In this document: piece by piece, positions 11,732 to 24,265 of the stretch | Position numbering within the stretch: position 1 is the stretch's first letter | How the letters are laid out: each line of letters begins with the position of its first letter | NCBI GenBank assembly: GCA_026874595.1 | Contig: CM049322.1 | Coordinates: forward strand, 25,209,400-25,273,399 | DNA: 64,000 bases | From: Sipunculus nudus | Lineage: Eukaryota; Annelida; Sipuncula; Golfingiida; Sipunculidae | Direction of reading: 5' to 3' | Position numbers and translations under genes: made by a program | Notes under the pieces: generated by a model | The model's input: the letters and a program-made list of their open reading frames with translations, nothing else | Databases searched by the model: none | What the model was told of the DNA's origin: nothing

Positions 11732-13805
11732 TTTTGTATTGGTTTTTTATAACAAAGAAAAATTAATAGAAAAGGAATTTGTTAGTTGATGAGTAACAGA
11801 AAATTAACTTGCAGTTACTGATGATGTAAGAATCTTGTATGGATGGATAGAATGTCAATGTCAATGTTATTCCAAATAACACCATGCAGTCACCTATGGT
11901 ATTTTTAAGTGAAATTTTAATGATAAAAAAATAAATCATATTATTCATTACTAATCATTAGGGATCATATGAAGGAAATTAATGATAGACAAAGATGCAG
12001 TTGATAATATTAATCTAGATTCCTACTGTGTCTAGTGTGTAGATTGATGTGAAAGTAGTCCAAAGTTAATATATTACATTTATTTTTTTAAATATAAATA
12101 AAAGCCATAAAACCAGGTACTTTTGATCATTATTTAAATTTGTGAATTTTGTATATTCTGGTTTCTCAACATCTTTGTTTGGCTAAAACTGAATAAATAC
12201 TAGACATGGTGCGAATGCTTTGCAAATGTATTTGAATACGAATATGAATATGTACTGCATTAAAAAATTTTATTGCAAAAGAATGGGAATTCAGGTAAAA
12301 TGAAAGTATTTGAATACCAGTGCAGATACTTTTAAAATGTATTCATGAATGCATTCATGAATATATTCTATAATATTATTTCAATAATCATTTCAGTTAT
12401 ATTTTATTTTTAAAATCATATGATTTTCTTATTATTTTTTTAAAATAAAAATTATATTGGCACAATATTTGTTATTAAATTTTAATAAATAGTTAAACTC
12501 TTTTATAATATGTGCTGCTTAAAAGTTATATGGCCAAGTCAAAATCTGTGTGACAGTAGCTCTCCATTTGTTAATAAAATCAATGAAATCAATCCTCTTC
12601 CCTGTCTCCAAAGATACTATCAAAAGCATACATAAGCTAAACACCAACAACTCATAATAAAGCTTATATTTATTACCACACAAAACAAGCATGTGCCTCT
12701 TTCCCAAATCATATTTTTATCTTATATAACAGCTGAGCAACGTGACCCATGGGTCCCTTGTTTATGAGACCATGTCACACCTAGGCTGTACTGAAGCCCC
12801 TCTATATGTCCCCATATAGACCTTTCATGCTTGAAGTGAGGCATATACTGCAGCAAGCCAGCTCTTGGGTGGCCTCAGCTGGATATAGCTATTCAACCCC
12901 CTCTCCTCTTGTAATTGTTTGGCCAAAAACATAACAATAAACAATAATTTGAAAAAATTATTGGTTTACAATAACAACTTTAAGAAAAATAAATGGAAAA
13001 GGAATGTTATGGTTAATGAGTAACAGGGACCTTGCAATTACTGATGTTTTATGGATCTTTCATGGATTGCTGAAAATATATTTCAAATGACACCATGCAG
13101 TCACCATTGGGTATTTTGTAATTTCAATCATAAAAATGAAAAATAAATAATTAAATAAAATTGTTGTTCACTATAAGGGATTATTTGAAGCAAGTTAATG
13201 ATAGACAAGGATGCATTTGATCATAATAAATATTCTGAATTTCCAGGTCTTTTCCAGGTGTTTAATTTGTTGGGTTTTTTTTATTACAAAATTTAAAAAA
13301 AATGAAATATGTCAAAAATTTAAAAAAATTACTCAGACAAGTATTCATGAAAGATGTCAATATGTTTGAATAATAACATTCAGACTCATGGCTGTATCAG
13401 CTGTTACATGATACTGGGTAAATAATCAAAATTTATATTTCTGATAACTTTATTTCAGTTTATAAAATTAAACTCCAGTTTGCTCCTTGTATAATATATT
13501 GGTTTGTTTTGATCCTTGGGTTATTTTTAACACATGTATTAGTTTCGAAGTAGAGATTATTTTCTTTTTTTCTGATACAAATTTAAAAAAAAAATTTTTT
13601 TTTTTAAATCTGATAAAAAAATCAGGTCTTAAAGACAAGTTCTCATTATGATGTCTATAATGTTAATAATTGTCATAAGTGTCTTGACAGTGATGTGAAA
13701 GTATTCAAAAGTGAATATAATATTTTTTTTTGTAAATTAAAGCCATAAAACCAGGTAGTTACAATTATTATTTAAATTAAAAATTTTATTTGAATAAAAA
13801 TTTTT

Positions 13806-13819
13806 CTCTGTGAGCTCTT
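13806..13819. repeat. Target-site duplication, left copy
   Basis: CTCTGTGAGCTCTT, identical to 14211-14224. It delimits the minus-strand SINE and shows insertion by LINE-type target-primed reverse transcription. Confidence 0.85.
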
Positions 13820-14210
13820 TTTTTTTTTGTTGGGGGTAACCGCCTCCAATTTTTTTAATGCTAGCTTAACTAAGTATATGTACATCTGCAGATTTCCATT
13901 CTGGTTTCGGACTATATGACAGGGCAGTATCACACGCTTCCTCTCATTTTATATCCTGGCGTTAACCAGGCCCGGTGACAACTGCACCAGTGGGCCCTGG
14001 GTTGGTAATCATATCACCAAAGACCCCCCAAAGGCACACTCGTTTGTGAGTGAAACACGGCCGTTGGGCACAACCTTCCCATTAAGCCTGCAGAGCGCTC
14101 ACCCTGGGTTGGGGCCGACCGTGAAAAACCTCACCACCTCGGCTGAGATTCGAACTCACGATCTAACGGCTTTGAGTCCTGCGCTCTACCCCTGAGCCAC
14201 AGAAGCCGGT
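13820..14210 (-). mobile_element. tRNA-derived SINE with 14-bp target duplication
   Basis: Read on the minus strand, it starts with a tRNA-like head: an A-box-type TGGCTCAGGGGTAGAGCG and a B-box GTTCGAATCTC, within about 75 bases of 14210. A central domain containing GGCTTAATGGGAAGG and an A-rich tail (the T run at about 13820-13828 on the plus strand) follow. The duplication CTCTGTGAGCTCTT flanks it exactly, at 13806-13819 and 14211-14224. The length is about 391 bp. The central domain also occurs, diverged, at 47497-47650. It may belong to a conserved-core SINE superfamily such as MetaSINEs, which I cannot confirm. Confidence 0.85.
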
Positions 14211-14224
14211 CTCTGTGAGCTCTT
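14211..14224. repeat. Target-site duplication, right copy
   Basis: CTCTGTGAGCTCTT, identical to 13806-13819, with no mismatch. This suggests a fairly recent insertion. Confidence 0.85.
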
Positions 14225-14416
14225 GAATTCAATTTAATATCCTGTATGAATATGCAAGGGTGCTGTAACTCCCACCATCCCCTTCCCCCACACCATAAGG
14301 TCCTTGCTCTTTGGCACTGTGAACAATAGTTCTATTGCTTTTCCATAAAATTTGATAATTAAAGATAATATATACAAAAAGACTGAGGCGTTTTAACTCC
14401 CACCATAACCCCCTCC

Positions 14417-14444
14417 TCCCCCCCCCCCCCCCCCCCCCCCCCCC
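14417..14444. repeat. Poly(C) tract
   Basis: A run of nearly 30 C residues in the tail of H1 copy X. Length is likely unreliable in assembly. Confidence 0.9.
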
Positions 14445-14756
14445 GTCAATCCTTCCACCTGCTAAGTGGGGACTTTATGGCTACTGTATACATATGATAA
14501 AAATAGAAAATAGGTTTATTAAAATAATTGGATCTCATTAAACAAATCTGTAAACTGTTGAACTTTCAACAGCTTATCAAAAAGGTAACCAGTGGAAACA
14601 CATGGTCAGATCTCAGAATATTATTTGCAACAATTTCTTCAATCATATCAACCAACCATGGCCAAGATTACCTTTTCCAATCAGACTTATCTGCTTTCAT
14701 AATATTTTAGATTTTAACCTTCCAGGTGTTTAAGTACTGTTGAATGCTCCATCCCC

Positions 14757-14803
14757 TCTTTCTGTCTCTCTTTCTCTCTTTCTCTCTCTCTCCTTTTCTC
14801 TCT
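14757..14803. repeat. TC-rich microsatellite
   Basis: An imperfect (TC)n / (CTTT) run on the plus strand. Confidence 0.85.
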
Positions 14804-15447
14804 ACATCCACCTCATAGCTGCCCTCACTGTTCCCTTCTCTGAGCCCTATCCCAATGTCAGCTTCCGTAAACAAGAACAAGATGAATCGGATATATTCAT
14901 ACTTTAATATTTTGTATAACTATTCGTCCATAGGTACCTATGTACATGCCAGAAATTATGTCAATATTGTGTAATATGTAGACATAATTGGCATCAAAAT
15001 AATGTACATTGTTAAGACTGAAGAGATATTGTGTCATACAGTAACAAATTCATAAATCCCCTCATCAGCATAGTAAATCATAACATCATATCTGTCAAAT
15101 TGAAATCTTGCAGACTTCCATACACTATAGATCCTTCAACAAATAGTCTTTTCATCATTCTACTACTGCTTATTACTGCTGTCATTGCATTCATGTTTGC
15201 TCAGATATATCGTAATTTTCAACCCCTCCTAAATAAATAAAAAATAAACCACTATATTTTACTCTATTAATCCATCAGTCAGGTTATTTCATTTATTATT
15301 TACTCACATATTACATTACATTCCTTTATAATAGCCCAACATGTCCACAATATTCATAAGCTTTATCAACTCGATATAGTATCACAATGGAGAAACATTT
15401 ATGGTTGAATCACAATCAGCTGAGCGCCGTGACCCATGGGTCCCTTG

Positions 15448-16724
15448 TTAGCCTTGGATCAACAAATGTTGTGTTTTACTTAGTCATCCTGTAATTGCTG
15501 AAAAACTCAAGATTCTTCAACATCACTAATATTTGTGGATTTTAGGTCATAACGTCAGTGGTCAAGCTTGTCAGCTGAGTGTCATGACCCATGGGATAAC
15601 TTTTTTACTGATCACAATCATGGTAACTTGAGGGGGAACCTGGGTATATAAAGGGCCCAATGGGTGCACAGGATCAGTGGGAGTGGCCTGTGGATGCAGT
15701 ACAGAGCTCAGGCAGATTTGTACACATTTTGGAGGTATTAAGTTTAAATCTAAATGTATCAGTCCTGATTTTGTCTGAGATTAACATTAATACATTGAGA
15801 ATAACATGGGCTAGTCAAAAACACTTTAACCCTCACCTGTTTGTTGTAATATATGAGAGATAAACAACAGTCAGTGGTTATATCCAGTTTGAATTTGCCA
15901 TTATAAGTCACATGATTGGGTCAAATAGGTAAAGAGGGTGGAGTCTATGAATAGTAAACAAAAATACAGCCAAGTGCTCAGCCTGGCCATATGTATGAAC
16001 CCCTCACCATTGTTGTTTTGTTGCTTCATGTTGACTTAATTAAAAATAAATTATTTTACAAGTTTCAGAATGAAAATACTTGTATTTAGCTTTATTCTTG
16101 TAAATGTTAGCAGAATATTCATTCCCCCCCCCCCCCCCTTGTGTGGCAGGTTATTTGTTATACAAAAAATTACAGCTATCACATCAGTCCAGGTCACTGA
16201 CACTTTAATTGAGCTCACATCTTCATCCCTTGTCTCCATGTCTTTCATCAGCTGTATCATGTTCTGGTTGTATGCAGCTCACTCTGTACATACACATCCT
16301 CAAGAACATAGCTGATTCCCATGATAATCCTTTCACTTGTAGCTGAAAATCCCAGTCTCATTTAATGCTCAAAAAAGGCTTGTATGCAAGATACTGCTCT
16401 GTATGCTGATTTAAGTTAATATAAATGTAAGTGGGGTACTCATGTTTATTTTCTGCCATGTTTAGCTGATTTGACCTGTGTACTGCCTACACAGCACCAC
16501 TGCATCCCTACTCATGTGACTGCTTCCACAGATACAGTATGCTGCCGATCAGACTCAATTCTGTCATGGGGGGGGGTTATAAGACTGGGGTAATCAGGAA
16601 GATGCTGGTTTACTTAGATAGTAATACAATACTCATATTTAATAGAAACAATATATAATATATTTATATTAATTTAGAGTCTCAATTTGCTTGTTGAGAA
16701 ATCCATACAGAACTTTATTTTTTA
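15448..16724. other. Intergenic stretch, one TATA-like site, no gene recognised
   Basis: Apparently not part of the H1-H3 families except a CAGCTGAGTGTCATGACC remnant near 15570. A TATATAAA box lies at 15645-15652, but nothing downstream looks like a gene. The 67-residue frame at 15660-15863 starts only eight bases after the box. Poly(C) occurs near 16124-16138 and poly(G) near 16568. The frames at 16051-16315 overlap on both strands and have no domain. Confidence 0.4.
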
Positions 16725-19700
16725 TAGTTGTGATTAAAAGAATGGATTTTTACAAAAGTTATAGAAAAAGAAACAAAAAGGTATAACTAAATGACCTTAA
16801 GCAATTATGAAATAGCTTGACATGAAGAACTGTCTAGTTGTGATTAAAATAATGGCTTTTTACAAAAGTTATAGAAAAAGAAATAAAAAGGTATAACTAA
16901 ATGACCTTAAGCAATTATGAAATAACTTGTCATGAAGAACTGTCTAGTTGTGATTAAAAGAATGGCTTTTTACAAAAGTTATAGAAAAAGAAATAAAAAG
17001 GTATAACTAAATGACCTTAAGCAATTATGAAATAACTTGACATGAAGAACTGTCTAGTTGTGATTAAAAGAATGGCTTTTTACAAAAGTTATAGAAAAAG
17101 AAATAAAAAGGTATAACTAAATGACCTTAAGCAATTATGAAATAACTTGACATGAAGAACTGTCTAGTTGTGATTAAAAGAATGGCTTTTTACAAAAGTT
17201 ATAGAAAAAGAAATAAAAAGGTATAACTAAATGACCTTAAGCAATTATGAAATAACTTGACATGAAGAACTGTCTAGTTGTGATTAAAAGAATGGCTTTT
17301 TACAAAAGTTATAGAAAAAGAAATAAAAAGGTATAACTAAATGACCTTAAGCAATTATGAAATAACTTGTCATGAAGAACTGTCTAGTTGTGATTAAAAG
17401 AATGGCTTTTTACAAAAGTTATAGAAAAAGAAATAAAAAGGTATAACTAAATGACCTTAAGCAATTATGAAATAACTTGACATGAAGAACTGTCTAGTTG
17501 TGATTAAAAGAATGGCTTTTTACAAAAGTTATAGAAAAAGAAATAAAAAGGTATAACTAAATGACCTTAAGCAATTATGAAATAACTTGACATGAAGAAC
17601 TGTCTAGTTGTGATTAAAAGAATGGCTTTTTACAAAAGTTATAGAAAAAGAAATAAAAAGGTATAACTAAATGACCTTAAGCAATTATGAAATAATTTGA
17701 CATGAAGAACTGTCTAGTTGTGATTAAAAGAATGGCTTTTTACAAAAGTTATAGAAAAAGAAATAAAAAGGTATAACTAAATGACCTTAAGCAATTATGA
17801 AATAACTTGTCATGAAGAACTGTCTAGTTGTGATTAAAAGAATGGCTTTTTACAAAAGTTATAGAAAAAGAAATAAAAAGGTATAACTAAATGACCTTAA
17901 GCAATTATGAAATAACTTGTCATGAAGAACTGTCTAGTTGTGATTAAAAGAATGGCTTTTTACAAAAGTTATAGAAAAAGAAATAAAAAGGTATAACTAA
18001 ATGACCTTAAGCAATTATGAAATAACTTGTCATGAAGAACTGTCTGGTTGTGATTAAAAGAATGGCTTTTTACAAAAGTTATAGAAAAAGAAATAAAAAG
18101 GTATAACTAAATGACCTTAAGCAATTATGAAATAACTTGTCATGAAGAACTGTCTAGTTGTGATTAAAAGAATGGCTTTTTACAAAAGTTATAGAAAAAG
18201 AAATAAAAAGGTATAACTAAATGACCTTAAGCAATTATGAAATAACTTGTCATGAAGAACTGTCTAGTTGTGATTAAAAGAATGGCTTTTTACAAAAGTT
18301 ATAGAAAAAGAAATAAAAAGGTATAACTAAATGACCTTAAGCAATTATGAAATAATTTGACATGAAGAACTGTCTAGTTGTGATTAAAAGAATGGCTTTT
18401 TACAAAAGTTATAGAAAAAGAAATAAAAAGGTATAACTAAATGACCTTAAGCAATTATGAAATAACTTGTCATGAAGAACTGTCTAGTTGTGATTAAAAG
18501 AATGGCTTTTTACAAAAGTTATAGAAAAAGAAATAAAAAGGTATAACTAAATGACCTTAAGCAATTATGAAATAGCTTGTCATGAAGAACTGTCTAGTTG
18601 TGATTAAAAGAATGGCTTTTTACAAAAGTTATAGAAAAAGAAATAAAAAGGTATAACTAAATGACCTTAAGCAATTATGAAATAACTTGTCATGAAGAAC
18701 TGTCTAGTTGTGATTAAAAGAATGGCTTTTTACAAAAGTTATAGAAAAAGAAATAAAAAGGTATAACTAAATGACCTTAAGCAATTATGAAATAACTTGT
18801 CATGAAGAACTGTCTAGTTGTGATTAAAAGAATGGCTTTTTACAAAAGTTATAGAAAAAGAAATAAAAAGGTATAACTAAATGACCTTAAGCAATTATGA
18901 AATAACTTGTCATGAAGAACTGTCTAGTTGTGATTAAAAGAATGGCTTTTTACAAAAGTTATAGAAAAAGAAATAAAAAGGTATAACTAAATGACCTTAA
19001 GCAATTATGAAATAACTTGTCATGAAGAACTGTCTAGTTGTGATTAAAAGAATGGCTTTTTACAAAAGTTATAGAAAAAGAAATAAAAAGGTATAACTAA
19101 ATGACCTTAAGCAATTATGAAATAACTTGTCATGAAGAACTGTCTAGTTGTGATTAAAAGAATGGCTTTTTACAAAAGTTATAGAAAAAGAAATAAAAAG
19201 GTATAACTAAATGACCTTAAGCAATTATGAAATAATTTGACATGAAGAACTGTCTAGTTGTGATTAAAAGAATGGCTTTTTACAAAAGTTATAGAAAAAG
19301 AAATAAAAAGGTATAACTAAATGACCTTAAGCAATTATGAAATAACTTGACATGAAGAACTGTCTAGTTGTGATTAAAAGAATGGCTTTTTACAAAAGTT
19401 ATAGAAAAAGAAATAAAAAGGTATAACTAAATGACCTTAAGCAATTATGAAATAACTTGTCATGAAGAACTGTCTAGTTGTGATTAAAAGAATGGCTTTT
19501 TACAAAAGTTATAGAAAAAGAAATAAAAAGGTATAACTAAATGACCTTAAGCAATTATGAAATAACTTGACATGAAGAACTGTCTAGTTGTGATTAAAAG
19601 AATGGCTTTTTACAAAAGTTATAGAAAAAGAAATAAAAAGGTATAACTAAATGACCTTAAGCAATTATGAAATAACTTGTCATGAAGAACTGTCTAGTTG

Positions 19701-22700
19701 TGATTAAAAGAATGGCTTTTTACAAAAGTTATAGAAAAAGAAATAAAAAGGTATAACTAAATGACCTTAAGCAATTATGAAATAACTTGTCATGAAGAAC
19801 TGTCTAGTTGTGATTAAAAGAATGGCTTTTTACAAAAGTTATAGAAAAAGAAATAAAAAGGTATAACTAAATGACCTTAAGCAATTATGAAATAATTTGA
19901 CATGAAGAACTGTCTAGTTGTGATTAAAAGAATGGCTTTTTACAAAAGTTATAGAAAAAGAAATAAAAAGGTATAACTAAATGACCTTAAGCAATTATGA
20001 AATAACTTGTCATGAAGAACTGTCTAGTTGTGATTAAAAGAATGGCTTTTTACAAAAGTTATAGAAAAAGAAATAAAAAGGTATAACTAAATGACCTTAA
20101 GCAATTATGAAATAACTTGTCATGAAGAACTGTCTAGTTGTGATTAAAAGAATGGCTTTTTACAAAAGTTATAGAAAAAGAAATAAAAAGGTATAACTAA
20201 ATGACCTTAAGCAATTATGAAATAACTTGACATGAAGAACTGTCTAGTTGTGATTAAAAGAATGGCTTTTTACAAAAGTTATAGAAAAAGAAATAAAAAG
20301 GTATAACTAAATGACCTTAAGCAATTATGAAATAACTTGTCATGAAGAACTGTCTAGTTGTGATTAAAAGAATGGCTTTTTACAAAAGTTATAGAAAAAG
20401 AAATAAAAAGGTATAACTAAATGACCTTAAGCAATTATGAAATAATTTGTCATGAAGAACTGTCTAGTTGTGATTAAAAGAATGGCTTTTTACAAAAGTT
20501 ATAGAAAAAGAAATAAAAAGGTATAACTAAATGACCTTAAGCAATTATGAAATAACTTGTCATGAAGAACTGTCTAGTTGTGATTAAAAGAATGGCTTTT
20601 TACAAAAGTTATAGAAAAAGAAATAAAAAGGTATAACTAAATGACCTTAAGCAATTATGAAATAACTTGTCATGAAGAACTGTCTAGTTGTGATTAAAAG
20701 AATGGCTTTTTACAAAAGTTATAGAAAAAGAAATAAAAAGGTATAACTAAATGACCTTAAGCAATTATGAAATAACTTGTCATGAAGAACTGTCTAGTTG
20801 TGATTAAAAGAATGGCTTTTTACAAAAGTTATAGAAAAAGAAATAAAAAGGTATAACTAAATGACCTTAAGCAATTATGAAATAACTTGTCATGAAGAAC
20901 TGTCTAGTTGTGATTAAAAGAATGGCTTTTTACAAAAGTTATAGAAAAAGAAATAAAAAGGTATAACTAAATGACCTTAAGCAATTATGAAATAACTTGT
21001 CATGAAGAACTGTCTAGTTGTGATTAAAAGAATGGCTTTTTACAAAAGTTATAGAAAAAGAAATAAAAAGGTATAACTAAATGACCTAAAGCAATTATGA
21101 AATAACTTGTCATGAAGAACTGTCTAGTTGTGATTAAAAGAATGGCTTTTTACAAAAGTTATAGAAAAAGAAATAAAAAGGTATAACTAAATGACCTTAA
21201 GCAATTATGAAATAACTTGTCATGAAGAACTGTCTAGTTGTGATTAAAAGAATGGCTTTTTACAAAAGTTATAGAAAAAGAAATAAAAAGGTATAACTAA
21301 ATGACCTTAAGCAATTATGAAATAACTTGTCATGAAGAACTGTCTAGTTGTGATTAAAAGAATGGCTTTTTACAAAAGTTATAGAAAAAGAAATAAAAAG
21401 GTATAACTAAATGACCTTAAGCAATTATGAAATAACTTGTCATGAAGAACTGTCTAGTTGTGATTAAAAGAATGGCTTTTTACAAAAGTTATAGAAAAAG
21501 AAATAAAAAGGTATAACTAAATGACCTTAAGCAATTATGAAATAACTTGTCATGAAGAACTGTCTAGTTGTGATTAAAAGAATGGCTTTTTACAAAAGTT
21601 ATAGAAAAAGAAATAAAAAGGTATAACTAAATGACCTTAAGCAATTATGAAATAACTTGTCATGAAGAACTGTCTAGTTGTGATTAAAAGAATGGCTTTT
21701 TACAAAAGTTATAGAAAAAGAAATAAAAAGGTATAACTAAATGACCTTAAGCAATTATGAAATAACTTGTCATGAAGAACTGTCTGGTTGTGATTAAAAG
21801 AATGGCTTTTTACAAAAGTTATAGAAAAAGAAATAAAAAGGTATAACTAAATGACCTTAAGCAATTATGAAATAACTTGTCATGAAGAACTGTCTAGTTG
21901 TGATTAAAAGAATGGCTTTTTACAAAAGTTATAGAAAAAGAAATAAAAAGGTATAACTAAATGACCTTAAGCAATTATGAAATAATTTGACATGAAGAAC
22001 TGTCTAGTTGTGATTAAAAGAATGGCTTTTTACAAAAGTTATAGAAAAAGAAATAAAAAGGTATAACTAAATGACCTTAAGCAATTATGAAATAACTTGT
22101 CATGAAGAACTGTCTAGTTGTGATTAAAAGAATGGCTTTTTACAAAAGTTATAGAAAAAGAAATAAAAAGGTATAACTAAATGACCTTAAGCAATTATGA
22201 AATAACTTGTCATGAAGAACTGTCTAGTTGTGATTAAAAGAATGGCTTTTTACAAAAGTTACAGAAAAAGAAATAAAAAGGTATAACTAAATGACCTTAA
22301 GCAATTATGAAATAATTTGACATGAAGAACTGTCTAGTTGTGATTAAAAGAATGGCTTTTTACAAAAGTTATAGAAAAAGAAATAAAAAGGTATAACTAA
22401 ATGACCTTAAGCAATTATGAAATAACTTGTCATGAAGAACTGTCTAGTTGTGATTAAAAGAATGGCTTTTTACAAAAGTTATAGAAAAAGAAATAAAAAG
22501 GTATAACTAAATGACCTTAAGCAATTATGAAATAACTTGTCATGAAGAACTGTCTAGTTGTGATTAAAAGAATGGCTTTTTACAAAAGTTATAGAAAAAG
22601 AAATAAAAAGGTATAACTAAATGACCTTAAGCAATTATGAAATAACTTGTCATGAAGAACTGTCTAGTTGCGATTAAAAGAATGGCTTTTTACAAAAGTT

Positions 22701-23324
22701 ATAGAAAAAGAAATAAAAAGGTATAACTAAATGACCTTAAGCAATTATGAAATAACTTGTCATGAAGAACTGTCTAGTTGTGATTAAAAGAATGGCTTTT
22801 TACAAAAGTTATAGAAAAAGAAATAAAAAGGTATAACTAAATGACCTTAAGCAATTATGAAATAACTTGTCATGAAGAACTGTCTAGTTGTGATTAAAAG
22901 AATGGCTTTTTACAAAAGTTATAGAAAAAGAAATAAAAAGGTATAACTAAATGACCTTAAGCAATTATGAAATAATTTGACATGAAGAACTGTCTAGTTG
23001 TGATTAAAAGAATGGCTTTTTACAAAAGTTATAGAAAAAGAAATAAAAAGGTATAACTAAATGACCTTAAGCAATCATGAAATAACTTGACATGAAGAAC
23101 TGTCTAGTTGTGATTAAAAGAATGGCTTTTTACAAAAGTTATAGAAAAAGAAATAAAAAGGTATAACTAAATGACCTTAAGCAATTATGAAATAACTTGA
23201 CATGAAGAACTGTCTAGTTGTGATTAAAAGAATGGCTTTTTACAAAAGTTATAGAAAAAGAAATAAAAAGGTATAACTAAATGACCTTAAGCAATTATGA
23301 AATAACTTGACATGAAGAACTGTC
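16725..23324. repeat. 110-bp satellite array, exactly 60 copies
   Basis: The unit starts TAGTTGTGATTAAAAG and ends CATGAAGAACTGTC. From the first start (16725) to the last (23215) is 6,490 bp, 59 periods of exactly 110, so no unit has gained or lost a base. Variation is limited to a few positions: the AATAACTTGT/AATAACTTGA alternative, an AATAATTTGA form in units 9, 15, 23, 29, 48, 51 and 57, and rare singletons (GTTGCGATT near 22669, GACCTAAAG near 21084). The first two units are the most diverged. The TTGA form clusters at both ends of the array. AT-rich, stops in all frames, no coding. Confidence 0.98.
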
Positions 23325-24265
23325 AGACAAAGCAGATTCTATGGTAAAAATCATTGTCACTGCATGGGCAGTTAAAACCTGAAACCAGTCAGTTGACAAG
23401 TTCTTGATAATATTGCTCAGCAACCTTCCAAAGACAAACATGAACCTTGTCTTTCTGAAAATGGATATATATAGATAAGTTTCTTTGATTAGTTTTAATA
23501 ATTAGCAGTTTTCCATCATCATGAAGGATTCATCTAGCAGCATGTACAGCTGTACCCCCAACCCTGCATGTAACACAGCACATGGTGATGTTTGTCAACA
23601 CAGCTTTCTGCTGGTACAGGGTTGATAGTGATGCATGACCTGCTGTACTTACTTTACTTGGGGTAGGTCCTACTGCAGGTTCCCCTTTAATATCTGTCAT
23701 TTTGTTAACATCAGACTTTATGTAAAGCCTCATAAGTGAGCATTTGTCCCAAGGGTTGTGCTTAATGTGTTTAACCTCCTATCACACGGCCCATGACATG
23801 GAAGTAACACTCTGACAGTAGTCGGTCATTATTTATCTGTGACTGTTCTCTCCCACCACCCCTGTTCCTGGCAGAGCCTGAGACCTGGAGCCACAGGAGG
23901 CCTGGCTGGCCTGTGTGTGTGGAGCAGCATCCTCCATTCTGTAAGATCAGACAACATCTCCAGCATGACAGCCTCGCTCCCCACACCAGGTGTTGACATG
24001 GCCAGCTATATTAGGAAACCTGGGGGCATTTGGTTTACATTAGTCCCAGGAGTGAGAGAAGGTAATATTACAAGCACCCCCCTACTTCCTGCCAGGGTTA
24101 CAGGAACCCTGGAAGTGAAGGGGTAGCTTCCTGAAGGCTGGACCTCTCAGTCTGGATTAAGGCTTCCTTTTGAGATCTGCTCAGGTATACAAATTTGACA
24201 TTTTTCAAGTATAAGGTGCTTGGGGCTGCCTGGTTGTGTTGGCTGCCTGGTTGTATCTGTGACTG
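23325..24265. other. Non-repetitive spacer between two satellites, no gene recognised
   Basis: About 940 bp of apparently single-copy sequence. Overlapping open frames exist on both strands (23530-23733 minus, 23771-23986 minus, 23839-24126 plus), but none has a recognisable domain or a clear pair of splice sites. A diverged first unit of the following 73-bp array begins near 24215. Confidence 0.45.

Larger units (their letters stand above)
8542..12760 (+). mobile_element. Helitron-like element, family H1, copy A
   Basis: A complete copy: 5' hairpin at 8542-8576 and 3' terminus with GACCCATGGGTC near 12744-12755, then CCTTG at the end. It contains two diverged internal units (about 8650-9290 and 9370-9975). 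A canonical Helitron (10157-11731) is inserted in it. The remaining tail (11732-12760) aligns with 46460-47469 in copy B. Open frames at 8541-8826, 9387-9605 and 12519-12707 are in repeat sequence and show no domain. Confidence 0.6.
7819..15447 (+). mobile_element. Helitron-like element, family H1, copy X (interrupted)
   Basis: The 5' end is a hairpin: an outer stem near TAGCTCAG/CTGAGCTA and an inner stem TGACT/AGTCA around ATA, at 7819-7852. The 3' end is CAGCTGAGC followed by the palindrome GACCCATGGGTC and CCTTG (15418-15447). The end sequences form an asymmetric inverted repeat, AGCTCAGCTGA against TCAGCTGAGC. This architecture fits Helentron-type non-autonomous elements that insert between Ts. 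The copy is split by copy A: family sequence stops in a T run at 8541 and resumes at 12761 with ATGAGACCATG. A SINE sits at 13820-14210. The exact right end may differ, since 14850-15447 looks like a further partial copy. No Rep/helicase coding. Confidence 0.55.

Noticed and set aside
14135-14210. A functional tRNA gene on the minus strand
   Set aside because: tRNA-like head of a SINE: attached body, A-rich tail and target duplication; anticodon stem does not pair well.
16725-23324. CRISPR array
   Set aside because: Regular 110-bp repetition, but no variable spacers: the whole unit is repeated. Eukaryotic context.
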